This document shows, piece by piece, positions 50,877-59,660 of a stretch of 64,000 nucleotides of DNA. The stretch comes from Streptomyces sp. AP-93 (lineage in GTDB: Bacteria > Actinomycetota > Actinomycetes > Streptomycetales > Streptomycetaceae): the NCBI RefSeq assembly GCF_022808175.1, contig NZ_JALGBX010000004.1, forward strand, positions 207,446 through 271,445, in the 5' to 3' direction. A program made the translations under genes and the position numbers. The notes under the pieces were generated by a model. That model worked only from the letters and a program-made list of their open reading frames with translations, made no database searches and had not been told where the DNA came from. Every line of letters starts with the position of its first letter. Position 1 is the first letter of the stretch.

Positions 50877-51206
50877 TCAGCCATGCCGCCGGGGCACGGG
50901 GACGGACCTGAGCGCGGCCACCGCCACCAAGCCCAGCACCGCGGCGCCCGCCGCCCCCGCCGCCAGGAATCCGCCGCGGGAGCGCCAGGACAGCACCGAC
51001 CACGTCGACTGGGCGGAGGCGAATGAGCCCGCGCTCAGTACGGATCCCACCGAGGCGGCCGACAGGGCCGAGCCGATCGAGCCGACCGACAGCACGCTGC
51101 CGACCGACCCGATGGAGAGGACGGAGCCCACCGACCCGATGGAGAGGACCGAACTCTTGGAGCGGAGCGAGAGGAAGGAACCGTCGTCGGCAGCCATACG
51201 ACTCAT
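50877..51206 (-). CDS. Small Ser/Gly/Val-repeat protein with a C-terminal membrane helix
   Basis: 109 aa. Residues about 15-75 are a near-regular repeat (SSVLSIGSVGSVLSIGSVGS, VLSVGSIGSALS, SFASAQSTWSVLS) with a short x-[VAI]-[GL]-S-type period, suggesting a solenoid-like beta structure. One transmembrane helix follows (FLAAGAAGAAVLGLVAVAAL) and the protein ends in a basic tail. Similar proteins occur in other Streptomyces but without assigned function. ATG 51206 overlaps the transporter stop (ATGA), placing it third in a coupled operon. Confidence 0.75.
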   Translation of the reverse strand: MSRMAADDGSFLSLRSKSSVLSIGSVGSVLSIGSVGSVLSVGSIGSALSAASVGSVLSAGSFASAQSTWSVLSWRSRGGFLAAGAAGAAVLGLVAVAALRSVPVPRRHG

Positions 51207-52075
51207 GCTGCCACACCGGCCATCGGCGCGGCCTGAGCCGGAACGGCCGCCGCCGTCTGCTGCGGGGTCCGCGTGAGCAGCAGCACGCCCCGGGCCGCCG
51301 CGAGCGCGCCCGCCGCGGCCAACAGGACCCCGAACGCGCCGCCTTGGATGCGTTCGCCGAGCAGGATCATCCCGATCGCGGCCGCGGCCAGCGGGTTGGT
51401 CAGGTTGACCACCGCGAGCGGGGCGCCCAGGCCGCCCCGGTAGGCCCGCTGGGACAGGAGCATCCCGCCGACCGCGAAGACCACCACGAGCAGCGCCACC
51501 GAGACGACCCGGACGCTGAGCAGGGACCCGCCGCGGCCACCCGCCACGGCGACGGTCTGGGTCAGGGCGGAGGCGGCCGCCGAGGCCAGCCCGGACGCCG
51601 TCGCGTGGCGCAGCCCCGAGCGGGTGTCGCTCCGTGCGGTCAGCAGCATGATCACCGCGGCCGTGGCTCCCGAGACGGCGAGGGCCTCGGCCAGGGTCAG
51701 GGTCTCGTCGGGGGACGGGCCGGAGGCGGGCACCAGGAGCAGGCCGAGGCCGACGACGGTGGCCAGGGTGCCGCGCCACTCGCTGGCCACGACCCGCCGC
51801 CCGGCGCCGCGCGCGCCCAGCGGTACGGCGGCGACGAGGGTGAGCGCGCCGAGCGGCTGGACCAGGGTGAGCGGCCCGTACCGCAGGGCGGCGGCGTGCA
51901 GGAGCGCGGCGGCGGCGTTCAGGCCGGCCGACCACCACCAGGCGCCGTTGCCGAGCAGCGCCGCGGTGCTGCGGGCGACCCCTCGGCGGGCGAGGCGTTC
52001 CTGCGCGACGGCGGCGGACGCGTAGGTGACGGCCGCGGCGAGGCAGAGCAGGACGGCGAGGAGCGTGGAGTTCAC
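51203..52075 (-). CDS. DMT/EamA-like transporter (10 TM)
   Basis: 290 aa with about ten transmembrane helices in two repeats (start LLAVLLCLAAAVTYASAAVA; second half RVVSVALLVVVFAVGGMLLS and NLTNPLAAAAIGMILLGERI). This is the drug/metabolite transporter pattern of EamA-like proteins. The substrate cannot be predicted. GTG 52075 overlaps the PAP2 stop by 4 nt (GTGA) and has GAGCAG upstream. Confidence 0.82.
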   Translation of the reverse strand: MNSTLLAVLLCLAAAVTYASAAVAQERLARRGVARSTAALLGNGAWWWSAGLNAAAALLHAAALRYGPLTLVQPLGALTLVAAVPLGARGAGRRVVASEWRGTLATVVGLGLLLVPASGPSPDETLTLAEALAVSGATAAVIMLLTARSDTRSGLRHATASGLASAAASALTQTVAVAGGRGGSLLSVRVVSVALLVVVFAVGGMLLSQRAYRGGLGAPLAVVNLTNPLAAAAIGMILLGERIQGGAFGVLLAAAGALAAARGVLLLTRTPQQTAAAVPAQAAPMAGVAA

Positions 52076-52959
52076 CGGACTGCTCCTACGGGCTCCATGG
52101 GATCCACGGCTGCCGCACCGGCACCCACACCCACACCCGCCCCCACACCCACACCGGCGCCGACACCCGCCGGCACCGGACCCGGAACCGGCACCGCACG
52201 CGGGCCCGGCACGCTCCGCCGGGTGACGAGCGAACGGCCGACCGGGCGCGGGACCAGCAGCAGGGCGGACCCGAGGAGCAGCGTGGCGACGATGGCGTCG
52301 AGCCAGTAGTGGTTGGCCGTGCCGACGACCACGAGCAGGGTCACCAGCGGATGCAGCAGCCACAGGGCGCGCCACCGCGAGGAGGTCACGGCGATCATGC
52401 CGAGGGCCAGCATCAGCGCCCAGCCGAAGTGCAGGGAGGGCATCGCGGCGAACTGGTTGGCCATGGTGTCGGCGGCGGGCGCGGCACCGTAGACGGTCGG
52501 TCCGTAGACCTGGCCGGTGTCGATCAGGTGGGCCGCGCCCAGCATCCGCGGGGGTGCGAGGGGGAAGGCCAGGTGGATGACGAGGGCCGCGCCGGTCAGG
52601 ACGGCCAGGACCCGGCGGGTCCAGAGGTAGTGCGCGGGGCGGCGTACGTAGAGCCAGACGAGGAAGAGCACCGTGGCGGGGAAGTGCACGGCCGCGTAGT
52701 AGGTGTTAGCGGTGTGCACGAGGGCGTCGCTGTGCAGGAGCAGTCGCTGGACCAGGCCTTCGCCGGGCAGGTGCAGGGTGCGCTCGGCGTGCCAGACCCG
52801 GGTGGCGTTGCGGAAGGCCTCGTCCGTGCGGCCGGTGGAGAGCGTACGGCCGCACTTGTAGACGGCGAAGAGGCCCACGACGAGCAGGAGCTCGCGCATG
52901 AGGCGGAGACGGGCGCCCGGCCCCGCGCCGGCCCCGACGGGTGTGGTGTGGGAGGTCAT
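52072..52959 (-). CDS. PAP2-family membrane phosphatase (inositol-phosphorylceramide-synthase-like)
   Basis: 295 aa with about six transmembrane helices. The PAP2 catalytic motifs are MPSLHFGWALM (S-x-H) and TANHYWLDAIVA (H-x3-D), and the family-typical HFPATVLFLVWLY and LAPPRM loops are present. It resembles the AUR1-like PAP2 group, which acts on lipid phosphates. The C-terminal 35 residues are a Gly/Ala/Val/Pro low-complexity tail encoded by cacacccacacc-type repeats. The ATG at 52959 follows GGGGG. It heads a coupled operon and is divergent from a tetR gene with shared operator boxes. Confidence 0.88.
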   Translation of the reverse strand: MTSHTTPVGAGAGPGARLRLMRELLLVVGLFAVYKCGRTLSTGRTDEAFRNATRVWHAERTLHLPGEGLVQRLLLHSDALVHTANTYYAAVHFPATVLFLVWLYVRRPAHYLWTRRVLAVLTGAALVIHLAFPLAPPRMLGAAHLIDTGQVYGPTVYGAAPAADTMANQFAAMPSLHFGWALMLALGMIAVTSSRWRALWLLHPLVTLLVVVGTANHYWLDAIVATLLLGSALLLVPRPVGRSLVTRRSVPGPRAVPVPGPVPAGVGAGVGVGAGVGVGAGAAAVDPMEPVGAVR

Positions 52960-53013
52960 CCCCCGGTCTCGCTTCCTGTACACGGCTACACGGCTCACAA
53001 TCGACACACCAGT

Positions 53014-53055
53014 GTATCGATACATTCTCGTATCGATACGAGTGTGTACCGATAC
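53014..53055. promoter_or_regulatory. Three 10-bp operator boxes on a 16-bp pitch
   Basis: GTATCGATAC at 53014 and 53030 (perfect palindromes) and GTACCGATAC at 53046, evenly spaced by 16 bp between the PAP2 operon and the tetR gene. Likely binding sites for the TetR protein, controlling both directions. Confidence 0.75.
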
Positions 53056-53123
53056 GCTCGCGTTCCCGTAGACTTTCACTAGAGCCCGCTGCGGCGCGAC
53101 CGGAATATCGCGGCCGCGAGCAG

Positions 53124-53165
53124 CACCACGTGACACGCACCACGTGACACGCACCACGTGACACG
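53124..53165 (+). repeat. Three tandem 14-bp repeats (CACCACGTGACACG)
   Basis: Exact triplicate ending 28 bp before the tetR start, each unit containing the CACGTG palindrome. A truncated fourth copy (CAGCACG) follows. It may act in the tetR leader or promoter. Confidence 0.8.
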
Positions 53166-53192
53166 CAGCACGCCGCATCGAGGAGAGCCGCC

Positions 53193-53825
53193 ATGATGTC
53201 GCCGACGCCGGAAGCCGCCCCGGCCCCCGCGCGCCGCTCCAAGATCACACCGGAGCGGGAGCAGCAGCTCTACGACGCCGTCCTGGAGCAGTTGCGCGAG
53301 GACGGCTACGAGGCGCTGACCATGGAGAAGATCGCCGCCCGGGCCACCTGCGGAAAGTCCACGCTCTACCGGCAGTGGAAGACCAAACCGCAGCTCGTCG
53401 CCGCCGCCCTGCGCGCGGACCGGCGCGGAACCCTCGCCGCGGTGGACACCGGCACCCTGGCGGGCGACCTGCGCGAGGCGGCCCGGATCGCCGCCTGCAC
53501 CTCCGGGCGCGACACCCGGCTGATGCAGGCCCTCGGACACGCGGTGCTGAGCGACGAGGAGCTGAAGGCGGCCCTGCGCGAGGCTCTGGTGGAGCCGGAG
53601 CTGGCGGCGTTCGGCGCGATCGTCGCGCGGGCCGTGGCGCGGGGCGAGCTCGCCCCCGGACACCCGGCCGTGGAGTTCCTGCCGGCGCAGCTGATGGGCG
53701 TACTGCGCATCCGGCCCGTGCTCGAGGGCCGCTACGCCGACGCCGAGTACCTCGTACGGTTCGTCGACGCCTGCCTGCTGCCGGCGCTGGGCGCGGCCGC
53801 GCCGGAGGCGGACCGGGCCCCCTGA
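53193..53825 (+). CDS. TetR-family transcriptional regulator
   Basis: 210 aa. The HTH region is QQLYDAVLEQLREDGYEALT, MEKIAARATCGKSTLYRQW, KTKPQLVAAAL (about residues 24-75). The C-terminal region resembles the TetR_C_11/33 type, with RDTRLMQALGHAVLSDEELK. AGGAGAG precedes ATG 53193. The divergent PAP2/DMT operon and the 16-bp-spaced boxes make it the likely repressor of that operon. Confidence 0.9.
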   Translation: MMSPTPEAAPAPARRSKITPEREQQLYDAVLEQLREDGYEALTMEKIAARATCGKSTLYRQWKTKPQLVAAALRADRRGTLAAVDTGTLAGDLREAARIAACTSGRDTRLMQALGHAVLSDEELKAALREALVEPELAAFGAIVARAVARGELAPGHPAVEFLPAQLMGVLRIRPVLEGRYADAEYLVRFVDACLLPALGAAAPEADRAP

Positions 53826-53991
53826 ACGGGGCCCCCTGAACCAGCGGGCCGCCGTCCCCGATGACCGGGCGGCGACCCGCTCGCGCTGCCTCGTGGGGAC
53901 GGTGGCAGCGCAGCCCCCGGACCGGACGGCGGGCACTCCCTCGCGGAGTGGCCGCCGACCGGTCCGTGCGGCGATCAGCCGGACAGCCGGC

Positions 53992-54528
53992 TCAGCTCCG
54001 GGCCGCGCCCATCGCCCGCGCGAACTCCTCCGGGTCGGCGTCGAAGCCCCGTAGAACCGGGTCCATCGACCAGACCCCCGCGGCGTCGCGGGTGAACTCG
54101 GCCACCGTGACCGCGCTCGCCGCGCCGAAGCCCGTGAGGTCGTCCACGGCGAGATCCGTGTAGCCCTCCCGGATGCGCAGTCCCTTTCCCGCGACGTCGG
54201 CGAAGGTCAGCGCCGGGCCGCCGCCCGGCCGCTGGATCACCACCCCCACCACGACCCGGACCAACTCCTCGGAGATCCGGTTCAGTTCGAGGGTCATCAC
54301 CTCGTCGAAGCCCAGCCCCAGCCCGGTCCTGCTGTCCCGGTTCAGCGTGATGGTGCCGTCGGGCGCGCGGCTGCCGAAGTGCACCAGGTGGACGGGCTCC
54401 CCGTACGGGTCCGCGGCGGCGTACACCGCGGCGAGCAGGTCGAGATCGTGGACGGGCGCTCCCGCCGGGCTGGGATCCCACCGCAGCGCGATCTCCACCT
54501 TGGCCAGGCCCTTGCGTACTCCGCTCAC
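53992..54528 (-). CDS. TerD-family protein
   Basis: 178 aa, a single TerD domain of the tellurite-resistance/stress (Ter) family: KVEIALRWDPSPAGAPVHDL, LDLLAAVYAA, VHFGSRAPDGTITLNRDSRT and LELNRISEELVRVVVGVVIQ. TerD domains bind calcium through Asp-rich loops (DLDLLA and the DSRTG segment fit). Streptomyces has several paralogues linked to stress and differentiation. GTG 54528 follows AGGGGGAG. No other ter gene is adjacent, so it is an orphan. Confidence 0.88.
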   Translation of the reverse strand: MSGVRKGLAKVEIALRWDPSPAGAPVHDLDLLAAVYAAADPYGEPVHLVHFGSRAPDGTITLNRDSRTGLGLGFDEVMTLELNRISEELVRVVVGVVIQRPGGGPALTFADVAGKGLRIREGYTDLAVDDLTGFGAASAVTVAEFTRDAAGVWSMDPVLRGFDADPEEFARAMGAARS

Positions 54529-54665
54529 CGAACTCCCCCTCCGACCACCGTGTGTTGCCCTCCCATGCTGTCACGGGTCCCGCCCCGGGGCTCGAACGAC
54601 CGTACGTTCCCGGCCAGTCCGGGGGCGGGACCAGGTCGGCGGGGGCGGGGCGGGGGCGGCGCCGG

Positions 54666-55856
54666 CTACCAGTCGCCGTCCTGTACCGGCTTGCCCGGCC
54701 GGGGCCCGTTCCCCAGGGGTGCGACCTGGCCGGGGGCGGGTTCCGCCCACGGAGCCTCGTCCGCGCCGAGCCATTCGCCCACCGGCCGCACCCCGCCGAG
54801 GGTGTCGGAGGGGGCGAGGTCGTCGGCGTCGTCGTAGTAGTCGAACCACGGCAGCCCCGCCTTCGTGTAGGCGGCCCGGTCCACCGGCGAGGGCGGCGGC
54901 TCCTCCCCAGTGATCCTTCGCCACGCGGGCGGGGTCACCAGGTGGACGAAGACGCGGGCTGCCGGCTCGGCCGCCCAGTCCTTCGCCTTGCGGTCGTCGC
55001 GGTACACCTCCTGGCGCATGGAGCCGCCGGCGCCGAGCCCCATCGCGGGCGCCGCCTGCGGGACCGGCCCGCCGCCCGACCGCCGCAGCGGACCCGCGGC
55101 CGCGGCGGGGGCCGCCGCCCCGGGAGGGCCGCCCACGGGTCCGCCCGGCGCCGGGGCCGCCATCGGCGCCGGCATCGCCATCGGCATCGCCGGGGGCGCT
55201 CCGAAGCCGCCGCCCGCGTAGCCTCCTCCCGCGAAGCCTCCCCCCGGATGACTGCCCGGCGGCAGGATCCCGTACGGTACGCCGCCGGTCCGGCCGGTCC
55301 CGGCCGTGCGCGCCCGCTCCTCCTCCCGCCACCGCTCCAGCGCCTTGGCGCCGAGCGGGAAGGCCTGCAGCTGCACGCCGCCCGCGGTCTCCTCGCCGGT
55401 GACCTGGCCCTCCACGGTGGCGCCGAGCCCCAGCGGGACGGCGACGAACTGGCGGACCGTACCCGTGCCCGAATTGATGCCGTCCAGCCACGGCTGGCGC
55501 GGCAGCACGAGGTAGTTCTGCGGCCGGCGCCCGAGCGCGCCTGTCCACCGCTCGCCGGAGACGGCGCACACCTTGCCGACCCCGACCTGGAGCGCGGTGG
55601 GCTCCCGGGTCCCGCCGAAGCTGAGCCACATCGCCTCGCGCAGGTACACGGGGAGCATCACCCCGCCCTTGGCCGGCCAGTCCGCCGGAACCGTGTCCGG
55701 ATAGTCCTCCGCCCGCCGCAGCGGGAACTCCCCCAGCCCCGGGGGCAGATTGTGCGTACCGGTCTCCGGCAGCCGCAGCGTCCGCATGAAACGGACCTGC
55801 GCCCCCTCGCCCAGCAGCAGTGCGTTCCCCTCGACCCGTACCCCGCCCATGGCCAC
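54666..55856 (-). CDS. Conserved actinobacterial protein of unknown function with Gly/Pro/Met linker
   Basis: 396 aa. The N-terminal ~170 residues form a beta-rich domain (GNALLLGEGAQVRFMRTLRL, AMWLSFGG, LQVGVGKVCAVSG, QPWLDGINSGTGTVRQFVAV, PLGLGATVEGQVTGEE). A long Gly/Ala/Pro/Met linker follows (about 205-285), then an acidic C-terminal part ending PVQDGDW. No signal peptide or TM helix. I recall similar proteins in streptomycetes near TerD genes but know no function. GTG 55856 is chosen on AGGAG 8-10 nt upstream; ATG 55850 is the alternative. Confidence 0.7.
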   Translation of the reverse strand: MAMGGVRVEGNALLLGEGAQVRFMRTLRLPETGTHNLPPGLGEFPLRRAEDYPDTVPADWPAKGGVMLPVYLREAMWLSFGGTREPTALQVGVGKVCAVSGERWTGALGRRPQNYLVLPRQPWLDGINSGTGTVRQFVAVPLGLGATVEGQVTGEETAGGVQLQAFPLGAKALERWREEERARTAGTGRTGGVPYGILPPGSHPGGGFAGGGYAGGGFGAPPAMPMAMPAPMAAPAPGGPVGGPPGAAAPAAAAGPLRRSGGGPVPQAAPAMGLGAGGSMRQEVYRDDRKAKDWAAEPAARVFVHLVTPPAWRRITGEEPPPSPVDRAAYTKAGLPWFDYYDDADDLAPSDTLGGVRPVGEWLGADEAPWAEPAPGQVAPLGNGPRPGKPVQDGDW

Positions 55857-56106
55857 CTGACCGGCTCCTCTCCCGTTCAAAGCCGGATCCGCCGCAGGAT
55901 CTGCCGCCGTTCCGGATCGTTACCCTCAAGATTTGCTCAGATGTCGTGACACTGCGCCCGACGAGTTCCTAGCTTCCTCATATACGCGTCCACCAGCCTC
56001 CGCGGTTCCCCGCGCCCCGGCCCGGTCCCGGTGCGCTCCGCGCGCTCCCGCGCGGCTCGGCCCGCCCGCGACCCGCGTATCCGCGTACCCCAGGAAAGAG
56101 TGCAGC

Positions 56107-56922
56107 ATGAAGGTTCCCAAGGCCGGCGTCATCGCCGCAGCGGTCGGTCTCGCCCTGACCGCATCGGCGTGTGGCGGTGACGACGACCAGAAGACCTTCT
56201 CCGTCGGCATCAAGTTCGACCAGCCGGGCGTCGGCATGCGGGAGCCCGACGGCACCTTCACCGGTTTCGACGTGGACGTGGCGACGTACATCGCGAAGGA
56301 GCTCGGCTACCCGAAGGACCGGATCACCTTCAAGGAGGTCCTCAGCAACGACCGCGAGCTCCTGATCGAGTACAACGAGGTCGAGATCGTGGCGGCCAGC
56401 TACTCGATCAACGACAAGCGCAAGCAGAAGGTCGACTTCGCCGGGCCGTACTTCCTCGCGCACCAGGATCTGATGGTCCGCGCCGACGACGCGACCATCA
56501 CCAAGGCCGAGGACCTCGACAACGCCAACAAGGAGCTGTGTTCGGTGACCGGCTCGACCTCGGCGGAGAACGTCAGGAAGAACCTGGCCCCCAAGGCGGG
56601 CCTCCTGGAGCTCGGCGGCTACTCCGAGTGCGTCGTCGCCCTCAGGGACGGCCTCGTCGATGCCATCACCACGGACAACTCCATCCTGGCCGGTTACACC
56701 GCCCGCAAGGGCAACGAGGGCAAGTTCCGGCTGATCGGGCTGAGCCTGAGCAGCGAGAACTACGGGATCGGCATGAAGAAGGGCAACACCGAGCTCCAGG
56801 TCAAGATCAACAACGCGATCCGCAAGATGGTCGAGGACGGCACCTGGGAAGCGGCCGTGAAGAAGAACTTCGGCCCGGACTACAAGTACGAGCCCGCGCC
56901 CGCCATCACAACGGGCAGCTGA
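56107..56922 (+). CDS. Glutamate-type ABC transporter substrate-binding lipoprotein
   Basis: 271 aa. A lipobox (ALTASACGG) anchors the protein. The bilobal solute-binding domain has the type-3 signature FTGFDVDVATYIAKELGY and the segments VDFAGPYFLAHQDLMV, GLVDAITTDNSILAGY and YGIGMKKGN. It is GluB-like, for polar amino acids such as glutamate. No permease or ATPase genes flank it, so it is an orphan binding protein or works with a remote transporter. AGGAAAG precedes ATG 56107. It overlaps the convergent gene by 17 bp. Confidence 0.87.
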   Translation: MKVPKAGVIAAAVGLALTASACGGDDDQKTFSVGIKFDQPGVGMREPDGTFTGFDVDVATYIAKELGYPKDRITFKEVLSNDRELLIEYNEVEIVAASYSINDKRKQKVDFAGPYFLAHQDLMVRADDATITKAEDLDNANKELCSVTGSTSAENVRKNLAPKAGLLELGGYSECVVALRDGLVDAITTDNSILAGYTARKGNEGKFRLIGLSLSSENYGIGMKKGNTELQVKINNAIRKMVEDGTWEAAVKKNFGPDYKYEPAPAITTGS

Positions 56923-57886
56923 CGACCGTCGAGGCGGTGGCCGGGTCCGACCAGTCGGCGTCGAAGCGGGCGTTGACCACGTAGAGCCGGCCGCCGTACA
57001 CCGCGGCCGTCGTCGGCTCGTCGAAGCGCGGGTCGGTGATCCGCTTGACGAAGCGGGCCCGGCGGCCGTCCCCGCTCAGGGTGAACACATCCACCGCATA
57101 GGCCCAGTTGCGTACGACGTACAGCGTCCGCCCGTGCAGCACGAGCCCGTCGCCGTTGCCCACGGAGCCGCCGTCGAGCACGGTCCGGGTGGCGGCGCCG
57201 GTGCGCGGGTCCACCCGGAACAGCGCCTCGGCGGTGTCGTGCACCACGAGCAGGGCCCGGCCGTCGGGGGTCCGCTCGATCCCGTTGGCACCCCAGTACG
57301 CGCCGCCGGGCGGGACCGGGTCCCACTCGCCGCCGAGCCGCAGGGCGCGGGGGACCGCGCCCGGGCCGGTGAGGTCCCGGCCCACGGGCAGGAAGTACAG
57401 GACGTCCGCGAAGGAGTCGGTGAACCAGGCACCGCCGCAGCCGACGACGGCGTCGTTGACGAAGGCCGTGCCGGTCGCGGCCTGGTGAGTGGCCAGAACC
57501 CGTCCGTCCCGGGCGTCGACCACCCGGATCTGTCCGCTGGCGCCGCCCGCGACCAGCAGCCTGCCGTACGGGTCGAGCTTGAGGCCCACCGACATCGGGC
57601 CCTCGCCCCGGGTGATGATCCGCCCGGCGCCGGTGGCGAGTTCGAAGCGGTAGACCGAGCCGTCGAGCAGCGAGCCCGTGTAGGCCGTGCCGTGCGCGGA
57701 GACGGCGATCCCTTCGGGCTGGAAGCCCGCCGGGATCGCCACCGTGTCGGGCCGCGGCAGCCAGGCCGCCTGCTGCGCCTGAGCCCCCTGCGCCTGGGCG
57801 AGCGGCGCCCCCGCTCCGACGAGCGCGGCGCCTCCCAGCGCCGCGGCCGCACCGATGAACCCGCGTCGTCCTATGCTCCCCGTCAT
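56906..57886 (-). CDS. Tat-exported SMP-30/gluconolactonase-like beta-propeller protein
   Basis: 326 aa with a twin-arginine signal (GSIGRRGFIGAAAALGGAAL). The mature protein has six-bladed propeller repeats (PEGIAVSAHGTAYTGSLLDG, MSVGLKLDPYGRLLVAGG, GTAFVNDAVVGCGGAWFTDS, YWGANGIERTPDGRALLVVH, GNGDGLVLHGRTLYVVRN). The ND and NG pairs match calcium/active-site positions of the SMP-30/strictosidine-synthase group, so a secreted lactonase or a binding protein is possible. ATG 57886. Function otherwise unknown. Confidence 0.78.
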   Translation of the reverse strand: MTGSIGRRGFIGAAAALGGAALVGAGAPLAQAQGAQAQQAAWLPRPDTVAIPAGFQPEGIAVSAHGTAYTGSLLDGSVYRFELATGAGRIITRGEGPMSVGLKLDPYGRLLVAGGASGQIRVVDARDGRVLATHQAATGTAFVNDAVVGCGGAWFTDSFADVLYFLPVGRDLTGPGAVPRALRLGGEWDPVPPGGAYWGANGIERTPDGRALLVVHDTAEALFRVDPRTGAATRTVLDGGSVGNGDGLVLHGRTLYVVRNWAYAVDVFTLSGDGRRARFVKRITDPRFDEPTTAAVYGGRLYVVNARFDADWSDPATASTVVSCPL

Positions 57887-57999
57887 GACTGACCCTCTCA
57901 ACTGCCGTGTGCAACAGGTGGGTTGACCCTCTCACCCCACCACATCGACGGCGCCCCGGCAGCCCCCGGTCAGGATCTTTCACAAGGGGACGGCGAAGC

Positions 58000-58572
58000 T
58001 CACCCCTCCGAGACCGGGGCCTTGACTCGCAGGACGGTCAGGAACTCCCGCATCCAGGCGGAGTGGTCGGGCCACGCGCGGGCGGAGACCAGCGTGCCGT
58101 CGACCACGGCCTCGGAGTCCTCGAACGCGGCGCCGGCCGCCTTCATGTCCAGCTCCAGGGCCGGATAGGCCGTGACCCGGCGGCCGTCGAGGGCCCCGGC
58201 CGCGGCGGTGATCAGGGGGCCGTGGCAGATCTGCGCGATGGGCTTGTCGGAACCGGCGAAGGCCGCCAGGATCCGCCGCACCTCGGGGTCGTTGCGCAGG
58301 TACTCCGGGGCGCGTCCGCCGGGCACGACCAGCGCCGCGTACTCCCCCGGGTTCACGTCGGCGAAGGCGATGTCGGCGGGCCAGGTGTAGCCGGGCTTCT
58401 CGGTGTAGGTGTCGAAGCCGTCCTCGAAGTCGTGGACGACGAACCGCAGCTTCTTCACCGCCGGCGCCGCGATGTGGACCTGATACCCCTCCTCGATCAG
58501 GCGCTGGTAGGGGTACAGGACCTCCAGCGACTCCGCCGCGTCGCCGGTCACGATGAGGATCTTCGGTGCCAT
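58000..58572 (-). CDS. DJ-1/PfpI-family protein (protease/glyoxalase/deglycase type)
   Basis: 190 aa single-domain class I glutamine amidotransferase-like fold. The nucleophile elbow is AQICHGPLITAAAG with the conserved Cys, and the oxyanion/strand region ALVVPGGRAPEYLRNDPEVR is typical of PfpI proteins. Family members include proteases, glyoxalases and chaperones; which one this is cannot be told. ATG 58572 has CAGGAGC upstream. Single gene. Confidence 0.87.
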   Translation of the reverse strand: MAPKILIVTGDAAESLEVLYPYQRLIEEGYQVHIAAPAVKKLRFVVHDFEDGFDTYTEKPGYTWPADIAFADVNPGEYAALVVPGGRAPEYLRNDPEVRRILAAFAGSDKPIAQICHGPLITAAAGALDGRRVTAYPALELDMKAAGAAFEDSEAVVDGTLVSARAWPDHSAWMREFLTVLRVKAPVSEG

Positions 58573-58820
58573 GGGCTGCTCCTGGTCGGGCTGTTCACGG
58601 TGTGGCCTCCGCAACCGTGCCCGCGGCGCCCGGTCCTGCATAGGGATTCTTGCGCCAATCACCCGGACGACGGCGACACGTGACGCGCGTAGAAAATCAG
58701 GGCTCCCGACACGTGCTTTTTACCTGTAGGGCACATGACAATGTGAACCTCGCTCTGCCACCTGATGCCCCGCCAATTCCCCGGGCGGGAGCGGTGCGTG
58801 TGGAGAGGTACCCCCACGTG

Positions 58821-59654
58821 ATGAGAATCTCGCGCCTTACTCCCTGGGCAGCCGGCCTCGCGGCCGCGTCCCTCATACTGCTCCCGGCCTCCGCCTCGGC
58901 CGGCCGGCAGAACAGGACGGCAGCCCCCGCCAACGAGGCCGCCCCCACCGCGGCTTCGGCCTCCGTCGCAGTCGACACCTACTACGCCACGGCCGAGGGC
59001 AAGACCGGCGCCGCGCTCAAGACGGCGCTGCACAACATCATCAAGACCCAGTCCAAGGTGAACTACGACGGCGTGTGGAACGCCCTGAAGGTCACCGACC
59101 AGGACCCCGCGAACTCCAACAACGTCATCCTGGTCTACTCGGGCCGCTCGCAGTCGAAGTCCACCAACGGCGGCGGCGTCAACGACTGGAACCGCGAGCA
59201 CGTCTGGGCCAAGAGCCACGGCGACTTCGGCACCGCCACCGGCCCCGGGACCGACCTGCACCACCTCAGGCCCGAGGACGTCACCGTCAACAGCACCCGC
59301 GGGAACAAGGACTTCGACATGGGCGGCGGCCCGGTCTCCGAGGCCCCCGGCAGCCTGACCGACTCCGACTCCTTCGAGCCGCGGAACGCCGTCAAGGGCG
59401 ACGTCGCCCGCATGCTGCTCTACATGGCCGTGCGCTACGCCGGCGGTGACGGTTTCGCCGACCTGGAGATGAACGACAGGGTCAACAACGGCAGCGCGCC
59501 CCTCTTCGGCAAGATCAGCGTCCTGAAGCAGTGGAACCTGCAGGACCCGCCGGACGCCTTCGAGCAGCGCCGCAACCAGGTCATCTACGACACCTACCAG
59601 CACAACCGGAACCCGTTCATCGACCACCCGGAGTGGGTCAACTCCATCTGGTAG
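58821..59654 (+). CDS. Secreted endonuclease I (EndA/NucM) family nuclease
   Basis: 277 aa. A signal peptide (LTPWAAGLAAASLILLPASA, cleavage near ASA-GR) is followed by an endonuclease I domain with the catalytic WNREHVWAKSHGDFG, TDLHHLRPEDVTVNSTRGNK and GDVARMLLYMAVRY segments, a His-Me (beta-beta-alpha) metal-dependent nuclease. The end DTYQHNRNPFIDHPEWV is family-typical. Extracellular DNA/RNA degradation is expected. ATG 58821; a GTG three bases upstream shares the weak distant GGAGAGG. Confidence 0.92.
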   Translation: MRISRLTPWAAGLAAASLILLPASASAGRQNRTAAPANEAAPTAASASVAVDTYYATAEGKTGAALKTALHNIIKTQSKVNYDGVWNALKVTDQDPANSNNVILVYSGRSQSKSTNGGGVNDWNREHVWAKSHGDFGTATGPGTDLHHLRPEDVTVNSTRGNKDFDMGGGPVSEAPGSLTDSDSFEPRNAVKGDVARMLLYMAVRYAGGDGFADLEMNDRVNNGSAPLFGKISVLKQWNLQDPPDAFEQRRNQVIYDTYQHNRNPFIDHPEWVNSIW

Positions 59655-59660
59655 GCGGCC

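Noticed and set aside
53124-53165. CRISPR-like repeat array
   Set aside because: The 14-bp units are contiguous without spacers, so this is a simple tandem repeat.
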